From Chelativorans multitrophicus (GTDB lineage: Bacteria; Pseudomonadota; Alphaproteobacteria; Rhizobiales; Rhizobiaceae), in assembly GCF_011317445.1 (NCBI RefSeq), contig NZ_JAAAPL010000001.1:1488001-1552000 (forward strand): a DNA stretch of 64,000 nt, in the 5' to 3' direction. The notes beneath the pieces were generated by a model, which was not told the DNA's origin, ran no database searches, and was given only the letters and a program-made list of their open reading frames with translations. The stretch's first letter is position 1, and each line of letters opens with the position of its first letter. The translations under genes and the position numbers were made by a program. Positions 28,201 to 35,856 of this stretch are shown piece by piece.

Positions 28201-31066
28201 GCAGAATGCGGTTTGTACCATCACCAATAACGACCAGTCCGCGACCCTGACACTGCGAAAGACCGTCGTGAATGATGATGGCGGCACGGCGACGGTTGCG
28301 GATTTCACCCTTTCGGCGAGCGGGCCGATTCCGATCTCCGGCGCATCGGGTGATCCGGCGGTGACGAATGCGCCGATAGACGCAGGCACCTATACGCTTT
28401 CCGAGACCGGACCTTCGGGCTACGCTCCCACGCTTTACAGTTGCTCGATCGACGGCGGGACGGCTGTCGACAGCAACACGCTGAACCTCGGCAGCGGGCA
28501 GAGCGCCGTCTGCGAAATCACCAACGACGACTTTGCCCCGGTCAAGGCGCTGACCGGCGAGGACGGAATCATTTCCGGTGTCGCGGAGCCGGGCGAGACA
28601 CTCACCTACACCTTGACCCTGACCAATAACGGGGCCAGCACCGCAACATACGATCTCAAAGACAACATCGACGACAACACGACATATGTGGCGGGTTCGG
28701 CGACTGTGAACGGCATAGCGCACGAGCCTACCGGACCGGACCCGCTCCTTTGGGACGATCTTCCTGTCCCCGCCGGAAGTACGGCAAGGGTCGTTTATTC
28801 GGTTAAGGTCGCGGATCCTCTTCCGGACGGGGTGACGACCATCGGCAACGCTGCAACCGACGACTGCGCCCTAAACCCCGATGCCTGCGTCACCATACCG
28901 GCGGCAGGCAAGGCGGTACCTTCGAAAGCATTAACCGGGGAGGACGGTATTATCCCCGATGCCGCCGAGCCGGGCGAAACACTGACCTACACGGTAATCC
29001 TGACCAATAATGACGGCAATCCCGCGCCCTATGATTTGAAAGACGATATCGACGACGCAACCATCTATGTGACCGGCTCCGCATCGATCGATGGGACACC
29101 ACGCGAGCCGGTGGGCGCAGATCCTCTAACCTGGGACAATTTGGTCGTTCCTGCCAACGGCACTCTGACTGCGGTCTATTCGGTGAAAGTGGCCGATCCC
29201 CTTCCCGACGGGGTCACGGAGATCCGCAATGCCGCGACCGACGATTGCGACGCAAATCCGGATGCGTGCGTCACGACCCCCGCCGCCGGAAAGGCGGAAC
29301 CGTCAAAGGCTCTGACAGGCGAGAGCGGGGTAGCGCCGGACGTTGCCGAGCCCGGCGAAACCTTGACCTATACAATTACGCTGACGAACGGGCACTCCCA
29401 GGCAGCACCCTATGACCTTGTCGACAACATCGACGACAACACGGCATATGTGGCAGGTTCGGCGACCGTCGACGGTGCAGCACGGGAGCCCACGGGAAGC
29501 GATCCCCTGCTGTGGAGCGACTTGATCATTCCGGCCAATGGCGCCGTCAACGTGGTTTATCAGGTGCGGGTTGCCGATCTACTCCCGGAGGGTGTGACGT
29601 CGATTGGCAATGTTGCCTATGACGAGGGCGATCCGGAGCCGAAGTGCGACGTGATGCCAACGCCGCCCAACTGCGTGCCTACCCCGGCGCAAAGGACCGG
29701 GCTCGAATTGGTCAAGAAGGGCGCATACGACCACGACGGCAATGCGGCGGCGATTGCGGGCGACAAGATCCTCTACACTTTCACGGTGACCAACACGGGC
29801 AATGTGCCGCTGGCCGAGGTCACACCCGTGGATGAAGGGCCCACCTTCAATGGCATGAAGGGGACGGGTGCCCTCTCGCCCTTCACGCCCGCTCCGCTGA
29901 CGCTCAATCCCGGCCGAAGCCAGGTTTTCCAAGCGACCTACACACTCAGTCAGACCGACATCGACAATGGCGCTGGAATCGAGGATGGCGTGCGGAACAT
30001 GGCCATTGCAATGGGCTACGCCAACGGCACGCGTGTTACCGGCACACCGGTTGAATCTAAGGAGAGCGTCTGGTCGCTGGCACTGCCGGCGCCAAAACCG
30101 CTTACGGTGGTGAAGCAGGCGCTGGTGCGCGCTGTCCGTCGCGGCGAACAGGCCCCGTTCATTATACAAGTCGTCAACGATGCCGGCTCCCCCGCATCCG
30201 GAATCACCGTGATCGACACTGTGCCGCCGGGCTTCCGCTATGTGGAGGATTCGGCAACGGTGGATGGGGTGGAAGTGTCGCCGGAGATCGCCGGACGGCA
30301 AATCCGCTTCACCGGTATCACCGTACCCGGCAATGGCGAGGTGCAGATCCGGCTCAGGCTGCTGGCGCTCTCCTCGGCCGGGCCGGGCGAGCACGTCAAT
30401 CTAGCCCATGCCGAGGACCGGTCCGGCCACATGAGCAATCAGGCACGCGCAGCGGTCGAGATCCTGGCCGAGCCGGTGTTCGACTGCGGAGACATCGTCG
30501 GCAGGGTGTTCGATGACCGGAACGGCAACGGCTACCAGGATCAGGGCGAGCCGGGGCTGCCGGGCGTGCGGCTCGCCACGGTGAAGGGGTGGCTGGTGAC
30601 GACGGACGCCCATGGCCGCTTCCATGTCGCCTGCGCCGACCTGCCGGACCAGCGCATCGGGTCGAACTTCATCATGAAGCTCGATACGCGCACGCTGCCT
30701 TCGGGCTATCGCGTGACGACGGAAAATCCGCGCGTGGTGCGGCTGACGGCGGGCAAGATGACAAAGCTCGATTTCGGGGCGTCGATCGGCAGGGTGGTGC
30801 GGCTCGATCTCACGGGCGAGGCGTTCGAACCCGGCAGGGTAGATCTCCGGTCCATCTGGGTGGCCGGCATTGACGAGCTAATCGAGGTGCTTTCCGAGGA
30901 ACGCTCGGCGCTGCAGCTCTTCTATATCGACGCGGGCAGCGATCTAGCGCTGGCAAAAGAGCGCATGCGCCTCATGAAAAAGCTGATCTCCGAACGCTGG
31001 CGAGAGCGGCCACGGGCCTACTCCTTGGAGATCGAGACGCGTCTTGAAGCGCGTGGTGAGCCTTGA
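25226..31066 (+). CDS. Giant exported repeat protein: DUF6923-like, prealbumin/SpaA-like repeats, DUF11-like repeats, SdrD-B-like, OmpA-like C-terminus
   Basis: The 1,946-aa protein has a signal peptide (GGGLAGAFAILAMSGWGSEAQAQA). Approximate order: DUF6923-like domain, residues 29-280; DUF11-like domain, 276-413; seven ~98-100-aa prealbumin-like repeats, 415-1103, each with a Cys pair (YSCS, AVCTITN). Then three ~125-aa DUF11-like repeats, 1105-1490 (KALTGEDGI, EPGETLTYT); a DUF7507-like domain to ~1622; a further DUF11-like domain to ~1747; an SdrD-B-like domain with Ca2+-type loop FDDRNGNGYQDQGEPG, ~1752-1852; and a degenerate OmpA-like domain, ~1854-1946. No LPXTG motif is present. It is probably a surface or peptidoglycan-linked stalk. 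The ATG at 25226 fits the signal peptide but lacks a strong ribosome site. Confidence 0.8.
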   Translation: MNFATRHLGGGLAGAFAILAMSGWGSEAQAQAQPTFACDSSIYLTMGANPTQLVRVDTSTNPFDFSDTVGPGDSPGYNGAGFDPFSGYIYATRWDGTTHRLLRIGSDGSVRDMGRVVGGGINTTDFQASFATGVVGADGFLYVKHNGGAGSDTMFRIDLGGDTVGDRSATAIPLTLNGVSTAIASADSAWHNGLIYAHDHVNDRLYTVDPSSGAITLLPQISGTGGAFGSMISATNGVFGRDNNGGFYRFDTTTGRAVLISSSPTGGGDGAKCPTTAVTLPADTQITKTDSAQEYLAGQQVQYMIVVSNKGPFGVQNALVNDPLPSGISQASWSCGSPTGGASCSSTATQSGAIVDFPVNLPANSSVTITFTIDVPADYTGDLVNTTTVVNPGPDVPDPDPDNNSATDTDTSTRLTLQKTVINDDGGTATEANFTLSASGPTPISGTSGDPAVTNATILAGDYTLSESAPSGYQAVGPYSCSVNGAAAVDGNTLSLAVGDVAVCTITNDDQPATLTLQKTVVNDNGGTAAVADFTLSASGPTPISGTSGDAAVTNALVDAGSYTLSESGPAGYAASLYSCSIDGGAAVDGNNLTLGSGQNAVCTITNNDEQATLTLQKAVVNDDGGTAVVADFMLSASGPTPISGTSGDPAVTNAPVDAGAYTLSETGPAGYAALYSCSIDGGAAVDGINLTLDSGQSAVCTITNDDQPATLTLQKTVVNDNGGTAAVADFTLLASGPTPISGTSGDAAVTNAPVDAGSYTLSETGPTGYADSLYSCSVDGGAAVDGNNLTLGSGQSAVCTITNDDEQATLTLQKTVVNDNGGTATVADFTLSASGPTPISGTSGDPAVTNAPVDAGAYTLSETGPAGYGALYSCSVDGGAAVDGANLILDSGQNAVCTITNDDEQAILTLEKVVVNDNGGTAAAADFTLLADGPTPISGTSGDAAVTNAPVDAGSYTLSETGPAGYAASLYSCSIDGGAAVDGNDLTLGSGQNAVCTITNNDQSATLTLRKTVVNDDGGTATVADFTLSASGPIPISGASGDPAVTNAPIDAGTYTLSETGPSGYAPTLYSCSIDGGTAVDSNTLNLGSGQSAVCEITNDDFAPVKALTGEDGIISGVAEPGETLTYTLTLTNNGASTATYDLKDNIDDNTTYVAGSATVNGIAHEPTGPDPLLWDDLPVPAGSTARVVYSVKVADPLPDGVTTIGNAATDDCALNPDACVTIPAAGKAVPSKALTGEDGIIPDAAEPGETLTYTVILTNNDGNPAPYDLKDDIDDATIYVTGSASIDGTPREPVGADPLTWDNLVVPANGTLTAVYSVKVADPLPDGVTEIRNAATDDCDANPDACVTTPAAGKAEPSKALTGESGVAPDVAEPGETLTYTITLTNGHSQAAPYDLVDNIDDNTAYVAGSATVDGAAREPTGSDPLLWSDLIIPANGAVNVVYQVRVADLLPEGVTSIGNVAYDEGDPEPKCDVMPTPPNCVPTPAQRTGLELVKKGAYDHDGNAAAIAGDKILYTFTVTNTGNVPLAEVTPVDEGPTFNGMKGTGALSPFTPAPLTLNPGRSQVFQATYTLSQTDIDNGAGIEDGVRNMAIAMGYANGTRVTGTPVESKESVWSLALPAPKPLTVVKQALVRAVRRGEQAPFIIQVVNDAGSPASGITVIDTVPPGFRYVEDSATVDGVEVSPEIAGRQIRFTGITVPGNGEVQIRLRLLALSSAGPGEHVNLAHAEDRSGHMSNQARAAVEILAEPVFDCGDIVGRVFDDRNGNGYQDQGEPGLPGVRLATVKGWLVTTDAHGRFHVACADLPDQRIGSNFIMKLDTRTLPSGYRVTTENPRVVRLTAGKMTKLDFGASIGRVVRLDLTGEAFEPGRVDLRSIWVAGIDELIEVLSEERSALQLFYIDAGSDLALAKERMRLMKKLISERWRERPRAYSLEIETRLEARGEP
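26468..28534 (+). repeat. Seven tandem ~294-300-bp coding repeats in alternating A/B order
   Basis: Units start at 26468, 26768, 27065, 27359, 27656, 27950 and 28247. Units 2, 4 and 6 are 297 bp and encode GDAAVTNA and LYSCS after an extra Ser. Units 3 and 5 are 294 bp and encode GDPAVTNAPVDAGAYTLSET. The first and last units are divergent. The A-B-A-B-A pattern points to duplication of a two-unit ~591-bp block. Confidence 0.9.
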
Positions 31067-31530
31067 GACTGAAACCGCTTGGAACACCAAAACTCGGCCG
31101 CTTCTGTGGAGTTGCCTGCGGCGCAACCTCTGCAGCCTCATCGGTCTTTTGCCGCCTCAAGAATTGCACGTACTGTGCCGGCAGCAACATTATATCTTCA
31201 CCTCATGCGAGCAGTCGTCTCCAGGCATCGGGGCGGCTTCTCGTAAATCCGAGGACTAGCCCATGATCGGCGTGATTATCCTCGTGACGTGACCGGAAGC
31301 TGGCAAATAAAACCCTGATAAGCAGCATTCTAATACTCAGAGCAATATCCCGAAATACAAGACCATAGATCACGTGCCTAACTCCGCGGACTGGAATTGT
31401 CCGGTGCGGGGGTTTGCCTGGCATTTGATGCGGCGTCCGGGATCGAGGGGGATCCCATGCCATGCCAGGGCGGTCCGAGGTTGTCGCTCGGAAAACCGCA
31501 ACGGACGATTCACATACGAGGGAGTCGTCC
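31067..31530. other. Intergenic region between the two giant surface-protein genes
   Basis: These 464 bases contain no supported gene. The block at 31314-31337 matches one upstream of the first paralog. A terminator for the first gene is not obvious. The start region of the second gene has a clear GAGGGAG ribosome-binding site at 31518-31524. Confidence 0.5.
31314..31337 (+). promoter_or_regulatory. Conserved upstream block, copy 2
   Basis: CCTGATAAGCAGCATTCTAA matches the block at 25052-25080 apart from a four-base length difference. The surrounding ACCGGAAG upstream and ATCCCGAAATAC downstream also resemble the first leader. It lies about 195 bases before the start codon. Confidence 0.5.
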
Positions 31531-34500
31531 ATGCAGAAGCCGGTCTTTCACTCCGCTGTCGCAAGCAGCTTTCTTAGTCGTCGCCAAAACATAGGTGGGG
31601 CGGCAACACGGCGGCCGGGGGCCGTGCGCCGATATCCCCCTGGTCTTCTCAGGAGTTCCCTTACCGGTTTCTTGTTTTTAGCGGCTTGGGTTGCGTTCGG
31701 CACCACGGAAGAGGCTCGTGCCCAAGCGGGCCCCACCGTCTCGTGCACGACGGACGGCGCCATTTTCAACACGGCATACGATTCCTCGAGTGGCGGCATG
31801 CTGACTTCGGGCACCGATGCCAACTGGGACGTCGCCCTGACAACCACGGATATTACCGGTCCGCCGCCGGGAGGTCTGACCTACGCCGACGCCGTCGTCG
31901 TAGATGATCCACCTGCCAACTACACGACCTCGCCCTTTGGCAACGCCAACTGGATTTCTCATAACTCCACTGCCACTCAACCCACCCCCGAAAATTACGA
32001 CATCTTCTACCGCTACGAGTTCAGCCTCGATCCCTCGGTCGACCCCTCGACGCTCGATCTGCAGATGACCTTTTTTGCGGATAACTCGGTTTACGAGGTG
32101 TGGGTGAACGGGGTCGACCAGAATATCCAATCCGACTACGCTCCTGAGGATCCGTATTTCTACAGCGGATTCCAGGCCGGCAACGGAGCTAGCGGTGCCA
32201 TGAACGGCGCCTGGCAGACCGGCCTCAACACCATCGTCGTCCACATAAAGTCCGGACCTGGTGCGCAGGCGTTCATGGCGCAAATCGAGTCGACCTCCGT
32301 GTGCCAGCCAACGCTGACCCTGCGGAAGATTGTCGACAACTCTCAAGGGGGCAGCGCCGGGCCGGGCGACTTCACCCTGCAGGCTGAGGGGCCGACAACG
32401 ATTCAAGGCGTGATGGGCGACCCTGCCGTCACCGATGCGTCGGTCCCGGCGGGCACATATGCGCTGAGCGAGTCCTACACTGAACTTGGCTATGCTGCTT
32501 CCGAGTATAGCTGCGCGATTGACGGCGGGGCAGCAACGGATGGCAATTCCGTGGCATTGGAAAACGGTCAAAGCGCCGTCTGCACGATCACCAACACATT
32601 TTCTCCGTCCTTCGGCTCCTGCAGCCCATCCATGTATCTGGCGCAGAACGTTCCGACACAGCTCTTCCGCTTCGAAACCTCGGATAACCCGTTCGACGTC
32701 AATCCGATAGGGCCAGCCTCGAATAACCAGTACAACGGCATCGCGATGAACCCCATAGACAACTATATCTATGGCTTCGAGATCAACACTACCCCCCCAC
32801 GGTTGGCGCGCGTTGGCAGTGACGGCGGCGTGCAGGTGCTCGGAGAGATTGCCGGCTTTCCGAATGCCACTGTCACAGGTGAATTCAGTCCGGACGGCAC
32901 ACTCTATTCGGCGACTGCCGGTCGGCTCTATACCGTTAATGTAACAAACAGAACGGCGACATCCGTGCCGCTGACCGGGGCCGCCACCCACGGTCCGGAC
33001 CTCGCATGGTATAACGGGCTGCTCTACAGCGTCACCGGTACTGGCCAACTCGTTACGATCGACCCGGCCACGGGCTTTGTCGACACCGTCGGCGAGACCG
33101 GCCTGACACAGAATTCGTTCGGCGGCATGTTCGGCGCCAGCAACGGCATCTTCGGCTCGAACAATGTTGGCGGCTTCTACCGGTTCAATGTAGAAACAGG
33201 CCGCGGAACACTCATCTCAGACCTTCAAGGCTCGGGCCAGAACGACGGCGCCAAATGCGCCACCACGCCGCTGACCTTTCCGGCCGACGTGACGATCGCC
33301 AAGGACGACGGCAGCGAGACCTACACGGCGGGCGGCGAGGTGGTTTACACGATCGTCGTTTCCAATGACGGTCCGTTCGGGGTGGCAGGGACATTGGTGA
33401 ACGATCCGCTCCCCGACGGTATCACCGATGCGGAGTGGACTTGCGGCAGCCCGACCGGCGGTGGGTACTGCAGCGTGCCAAGCGGCACGGGCGCCATCAC
33501 CGACGTGCCGGTGGACCTCCCGGTGGACGGCGACGTGGGCAGCTCCGTCACCTTCACGCTCACCATGACGGTGCCGGCAGACTTTGAGGGCGATCTCGTC
33601 AATACGGCGACGGTCACCAACCCATCTGACGTGCCGGATCCCGACCCGAACGACAACGAATCCACGGACACCAACACGGTGCCCGTTATCCGTAAGGTCA
33701 AGGAGCTGGTTGGCGAGAGCGGTGAACTGGCCGGTGTTGCCGAGCCGGGCGAGACGCTCACCTACGAAATCACGCTCACCAACCCCTATGACTCGGCGCG
33801 CGGCAGTTACGAGCTGATCGACGATTATGACGAAAACCTGACGGTGGTAGATGCCGCCGGCGGCACGGACGATGGCGATCTGATCACCTGGACGGGGCTC
33901 ACCGTTCCGGCGCACGACGGAACCAATCCGGGCCAACTGGTGCTCACGGTACAGCTCCAGGTCGTCGATCCGATCCCCGAGAGCGTAACCAGGATCAGCA
34001 ATATCGTCTACGAGCCCAATGAGATCGTTGACTGCCGGGTGACGCCCACCCAGTGCTACGAATTGCCGGCCTCCGCGCGTATCCTGCGGATGAAGCAATT
34101 GGTCGCCGAGGATGGCCTCACGGAAGGTGTTGCCGAGCCGGGCGAAAGGCTCACCTACGAGATCACGCTCACCAATACCGGTGGCCCGGCGGACGACTAT
34201 GCCATCCAGGACCTGCTCGACGAGAACACTGTCTTTGTCTCGGCCGACAATGGCGGCACCCACTCGGGGGGCAATCCCGGCGGTGGTGTGGTGGATTGGA
34301 CCGGGCTCAGCATTCCGGAGCACGACGGGACCAATCCGGGCCAACTGGTGCTGACGGTGATAGCGACGGTGGTCGACCCACTGCCCGACGGAGCGATTGG
34401 GATATCCAACATGATCAAGGAGCCGGGCGACCCGGATCCCGTATGTCCGTCGGACGACTGTGTGACGGTGCCGTCCCAGTTGACCGGGCTCGAGTTGGTC

Positions 34501-35856
34501 AAGACGGGAACCTATGAGGACACCGACGGCAACGGCTTCGCCAATGTGGGTGACACGATCCACTACAAGTTCACGGTAACCAATACCGGGAACGTGGTGC
34601 TGCAGGACGTGGTTCCGGAGGATGCCGGTCCGACATTTGACGGCCAGGAAGGCGGCGGCGAGCTGTCGGCTTTCGATCCGGCCTCGGCAACGCTGGAGCC
34701 GGGCGAGGAGACTGTGTTCGAGGCCAGCTATGTCCTGACGCAGGCCGATATCGACAATGGAGCCGGTGTCGAGGAGGGCGTCGAGAACACGGCTACGGCG
34801 GTAGGTTATGCCAATGGCGATCGGGTAACCGGTACGGAGGTGAACTCACCAGGCAGCGGAACCTCTTTGGACTTGCCGGCTGCGGCGAGCAATATCTCGA
34901 TTGCGAAGATCGCCAATCTGCGCGCCATCCGGCGCGGCGAGCAGGCGCCGTTCACGATCCGGGTGACGAACCTTGCCGGGTCGCGGGTGGACGGGCTGAC
35001 GGTGGTCGACCGGATCCCGCCGGGCTTCCGCTATGTGGAGGGCTCGGCGACGGTCGGCGATGTTGCCGTGGAGCCGGTGGAGGCGGGGCGCGAGATCCGC
35101 TTCGAGAACCTGTCGCTGGAAGGCAATCAGGAAATCGAGATCCGGCTGCGAATGCTGGCCTTGAGCTCGGCGGGTCCCGGCGAGCATGTCAACCGGGCGC
35201 GCGCCGAGGATGCCTCGGGACGGCAGCTGGCGCCGGAAGCGCAGGCGGTGGTGGAGATCCTGGCGGAGCCGGTGTTCGACTGCGGCGACGTGATCGGCAA
35301 GGTGTTCGACGACGTCAACCGCAACGGCTACCAGGACCAGGGCGAGCCGGGGCTCCCCGGCGTGCGGGTGGCCACCGTCAAGGGCTGGCTCATCACCACG
35401 GATGAATATGGCCGCTTCCATGTGGCCTGCGCCGACCTGCCGGAGGCGCGCATCGGTTCGAACTTCATCATGAAGCTGGACACGCGCACGCTGCCGACGG
35501 GCTATCGCCTGACGACGGAGAACCCGCGCGTGGTGCGGCTGACGGCGGGCAAGACGACGAAGCTGAACTTCGGCGCCGCGGTGGGACGCGTCGTCCGTCT
35601 GGAATTGACGGACGCGGCCTTCGCGCCGGACGCCGCGCAGCTGAAGCCGGAATGGGCAGAGAGCGTCGACCGGCTGATCGGCGTCCTTGCCGAGGAGCAG
35701 TCGGTGCTGCGGCTGACCTACTTCTACGGCGGTGTCGACCGGGCATTGGCCGGCGCGCGGATCATGCAGGCGAGAGAGCTGATCGCGGAACGCTGGCGCA
35801 GGAGAGGAGGTGCTTACCGACTGGAGATCGAGATGCGAGTGGAGGCGGTTCAATGA
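31531..35856 (+). CDS. Second giant exported repeat protein, paralog with DUF6923, DUF11-like, SdrD-B-like and OmpA-like domains
   Basis: The 1,441-aa protein has a long N-terminus (~65 aa) with a hydrophobic segment LTGFLFLAAWVAFG and an ARAQA end, like an extended signal peptide. A unique beta-sandwich-like domain (~67-260, including MTFFADNSVYEVWVNGVDQ) follows, then one prealbumin-like repeat, a DUF6923-like domain, DUF11-like repeats, a DUF7507-like domain, an SdrD-B-like domain (FDDVNRNGYQDQGEPG) and an OmpA-like end. The last ~200 residues are highly similar to the upstream paralog. The ATG at 31531 has GAGGGAG upstream. Its TGA overlaps the next gene's ATG, tying it to the barrel protein. 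Confidence 0.82.
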   Translation: MQKPVFHSAVASSFLSRRQNIGGAATRRPGAVRRYPPGLLRSSLTGFLFLAAWVAFGTTEEARAQAGPTVSCTTDGAIFNTAYDSSSGGMLTSGTDANWDVALTTTDITGPPPGGLTYADAVVVDDPPANYTTSPFGNANWISHNSTATQPTPENYDIFYRYEFSLDPSVDPSTLDLQMTFFADNSVYEVWVNGVDQNIQSDYAPEDPYFYSGFQAGNGASGAMNGAWQTGLNTIVVHIKSGPGAQAFMAQIESTSVCQPTLTLRKIVDNSQGGSAGPGDFTLQAEGPTTIQGVMGDPAVTDASVPAGTYALSESYTELGYAASEYSCAIDGGAATDGNSVALENGQSAVCTITNTFSPSFGSCSPSMYLAQNVPTQLFRFETSDNPFDVNPIGPASNNQYNGIAMNPIDNYIYGFEINTTPPRLARVGSDGGVQVLGEIAGFPNATVTGEFSPDGTLYSATAGRLYTVNVTNRTATSVPLTGAATHGPDLAWYNGLLYSVTGTGQLVTIDPATGFVDTVGETGLTQNSFGGMFGASNGIFGSNNVGGFYRFNVETGRGTLISDLQGSGQNDGAKCATTPLTFPADVTIAKDDGSETYTAGGEVVYTIVVSNDGPFGVAGTLVNDPLPDGITDAEWTCGSPTGGGYCSVPSGTGAITDVPVDLPVDGDVGSSVTFTLTMTVPADFEGDLVNTATVTNPSDVPDPDPNDNESTDTNTVPVIRKVKELVGESGELAGVAEPGETLTYEITLTNPYDSARGSYELIDDYDENLTVVDAAGGTDDGDLITWTGLTVPAHDGTNPGQLVLTVQLQVVDPIPESVTRISNIVYEPNEIVDCRVTPTQCYELPASARILRMKQLVAEDGLTEGVAEPGERLTYEITLTNTGGPADDYAIQDLLDENTVFVSADNGGTHSGGNPGGGVVDWTGLSIPEHDGTNPGQLVLTVIATVVDPLPDGAIGISNMIKEPGDPDPVCPSDDCVTVPSQLTGLELVKTGTYEDTDGNGFANVGDTIHYKFTVTNTGNVVLQDVVPEDAGPTFDGQEGGGELSAFDPASATLEPGEETVFEASYVLTQADIDNGAGVEEGVENTATAVGYANGDRVTGTEVNSPGSGTSLDLPAAASNISIAKIANLRAIRRGEQAPFTIRVTNLAGSRVDGLTVVDRIPPGFRYVEGSATVGDVAVEPVEAGREIRFENLSLEGNQEIEIRLRMLALSSAGPGEHVNRARAEDASGRQLAPEAQAVVEILAEPVFDCGDVIGKVFDDVNRNGYQDQGEPGLPGVRVATVKGWLITTDEYGRFHVACADLPEARIGSNFIMKLDTRTLPTGYRLTTENPRVVRLTAGKTTKLNFGAAVGRVVRLELTDAAFAPDAAQLKPEWAESVDRLIGVLAEEQSVLRLTYFYGGVDRALAGARIMQARELIAERWRRRGGAYRLEIEMRVEAVQ

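Noticed and set aside
26558-28723. 721-aa open frame on the minus strand under the repeat region
   Set aside because: It mirrors the repeated codons of the plus-strand gene, lacks a ribosome-binding site and has an Arg/Val-rich composition typical of antisense frames in high-GC DNA.
25226-31066. Sortase-anchored adhesin
   Set aside because: Despite Gram-positive-type domains there is no LPXTG-like C-terminal signal; the chain ends with an OmpA-like domain.
31360-31470. Cyclic-di-GMP or other known riboswitch upstream of the second stalk gene
   Set aside because: The G-rich stretch did not match the conserved GEMM core or another riboswitch I know; a covariance search would be needed to revisit this.
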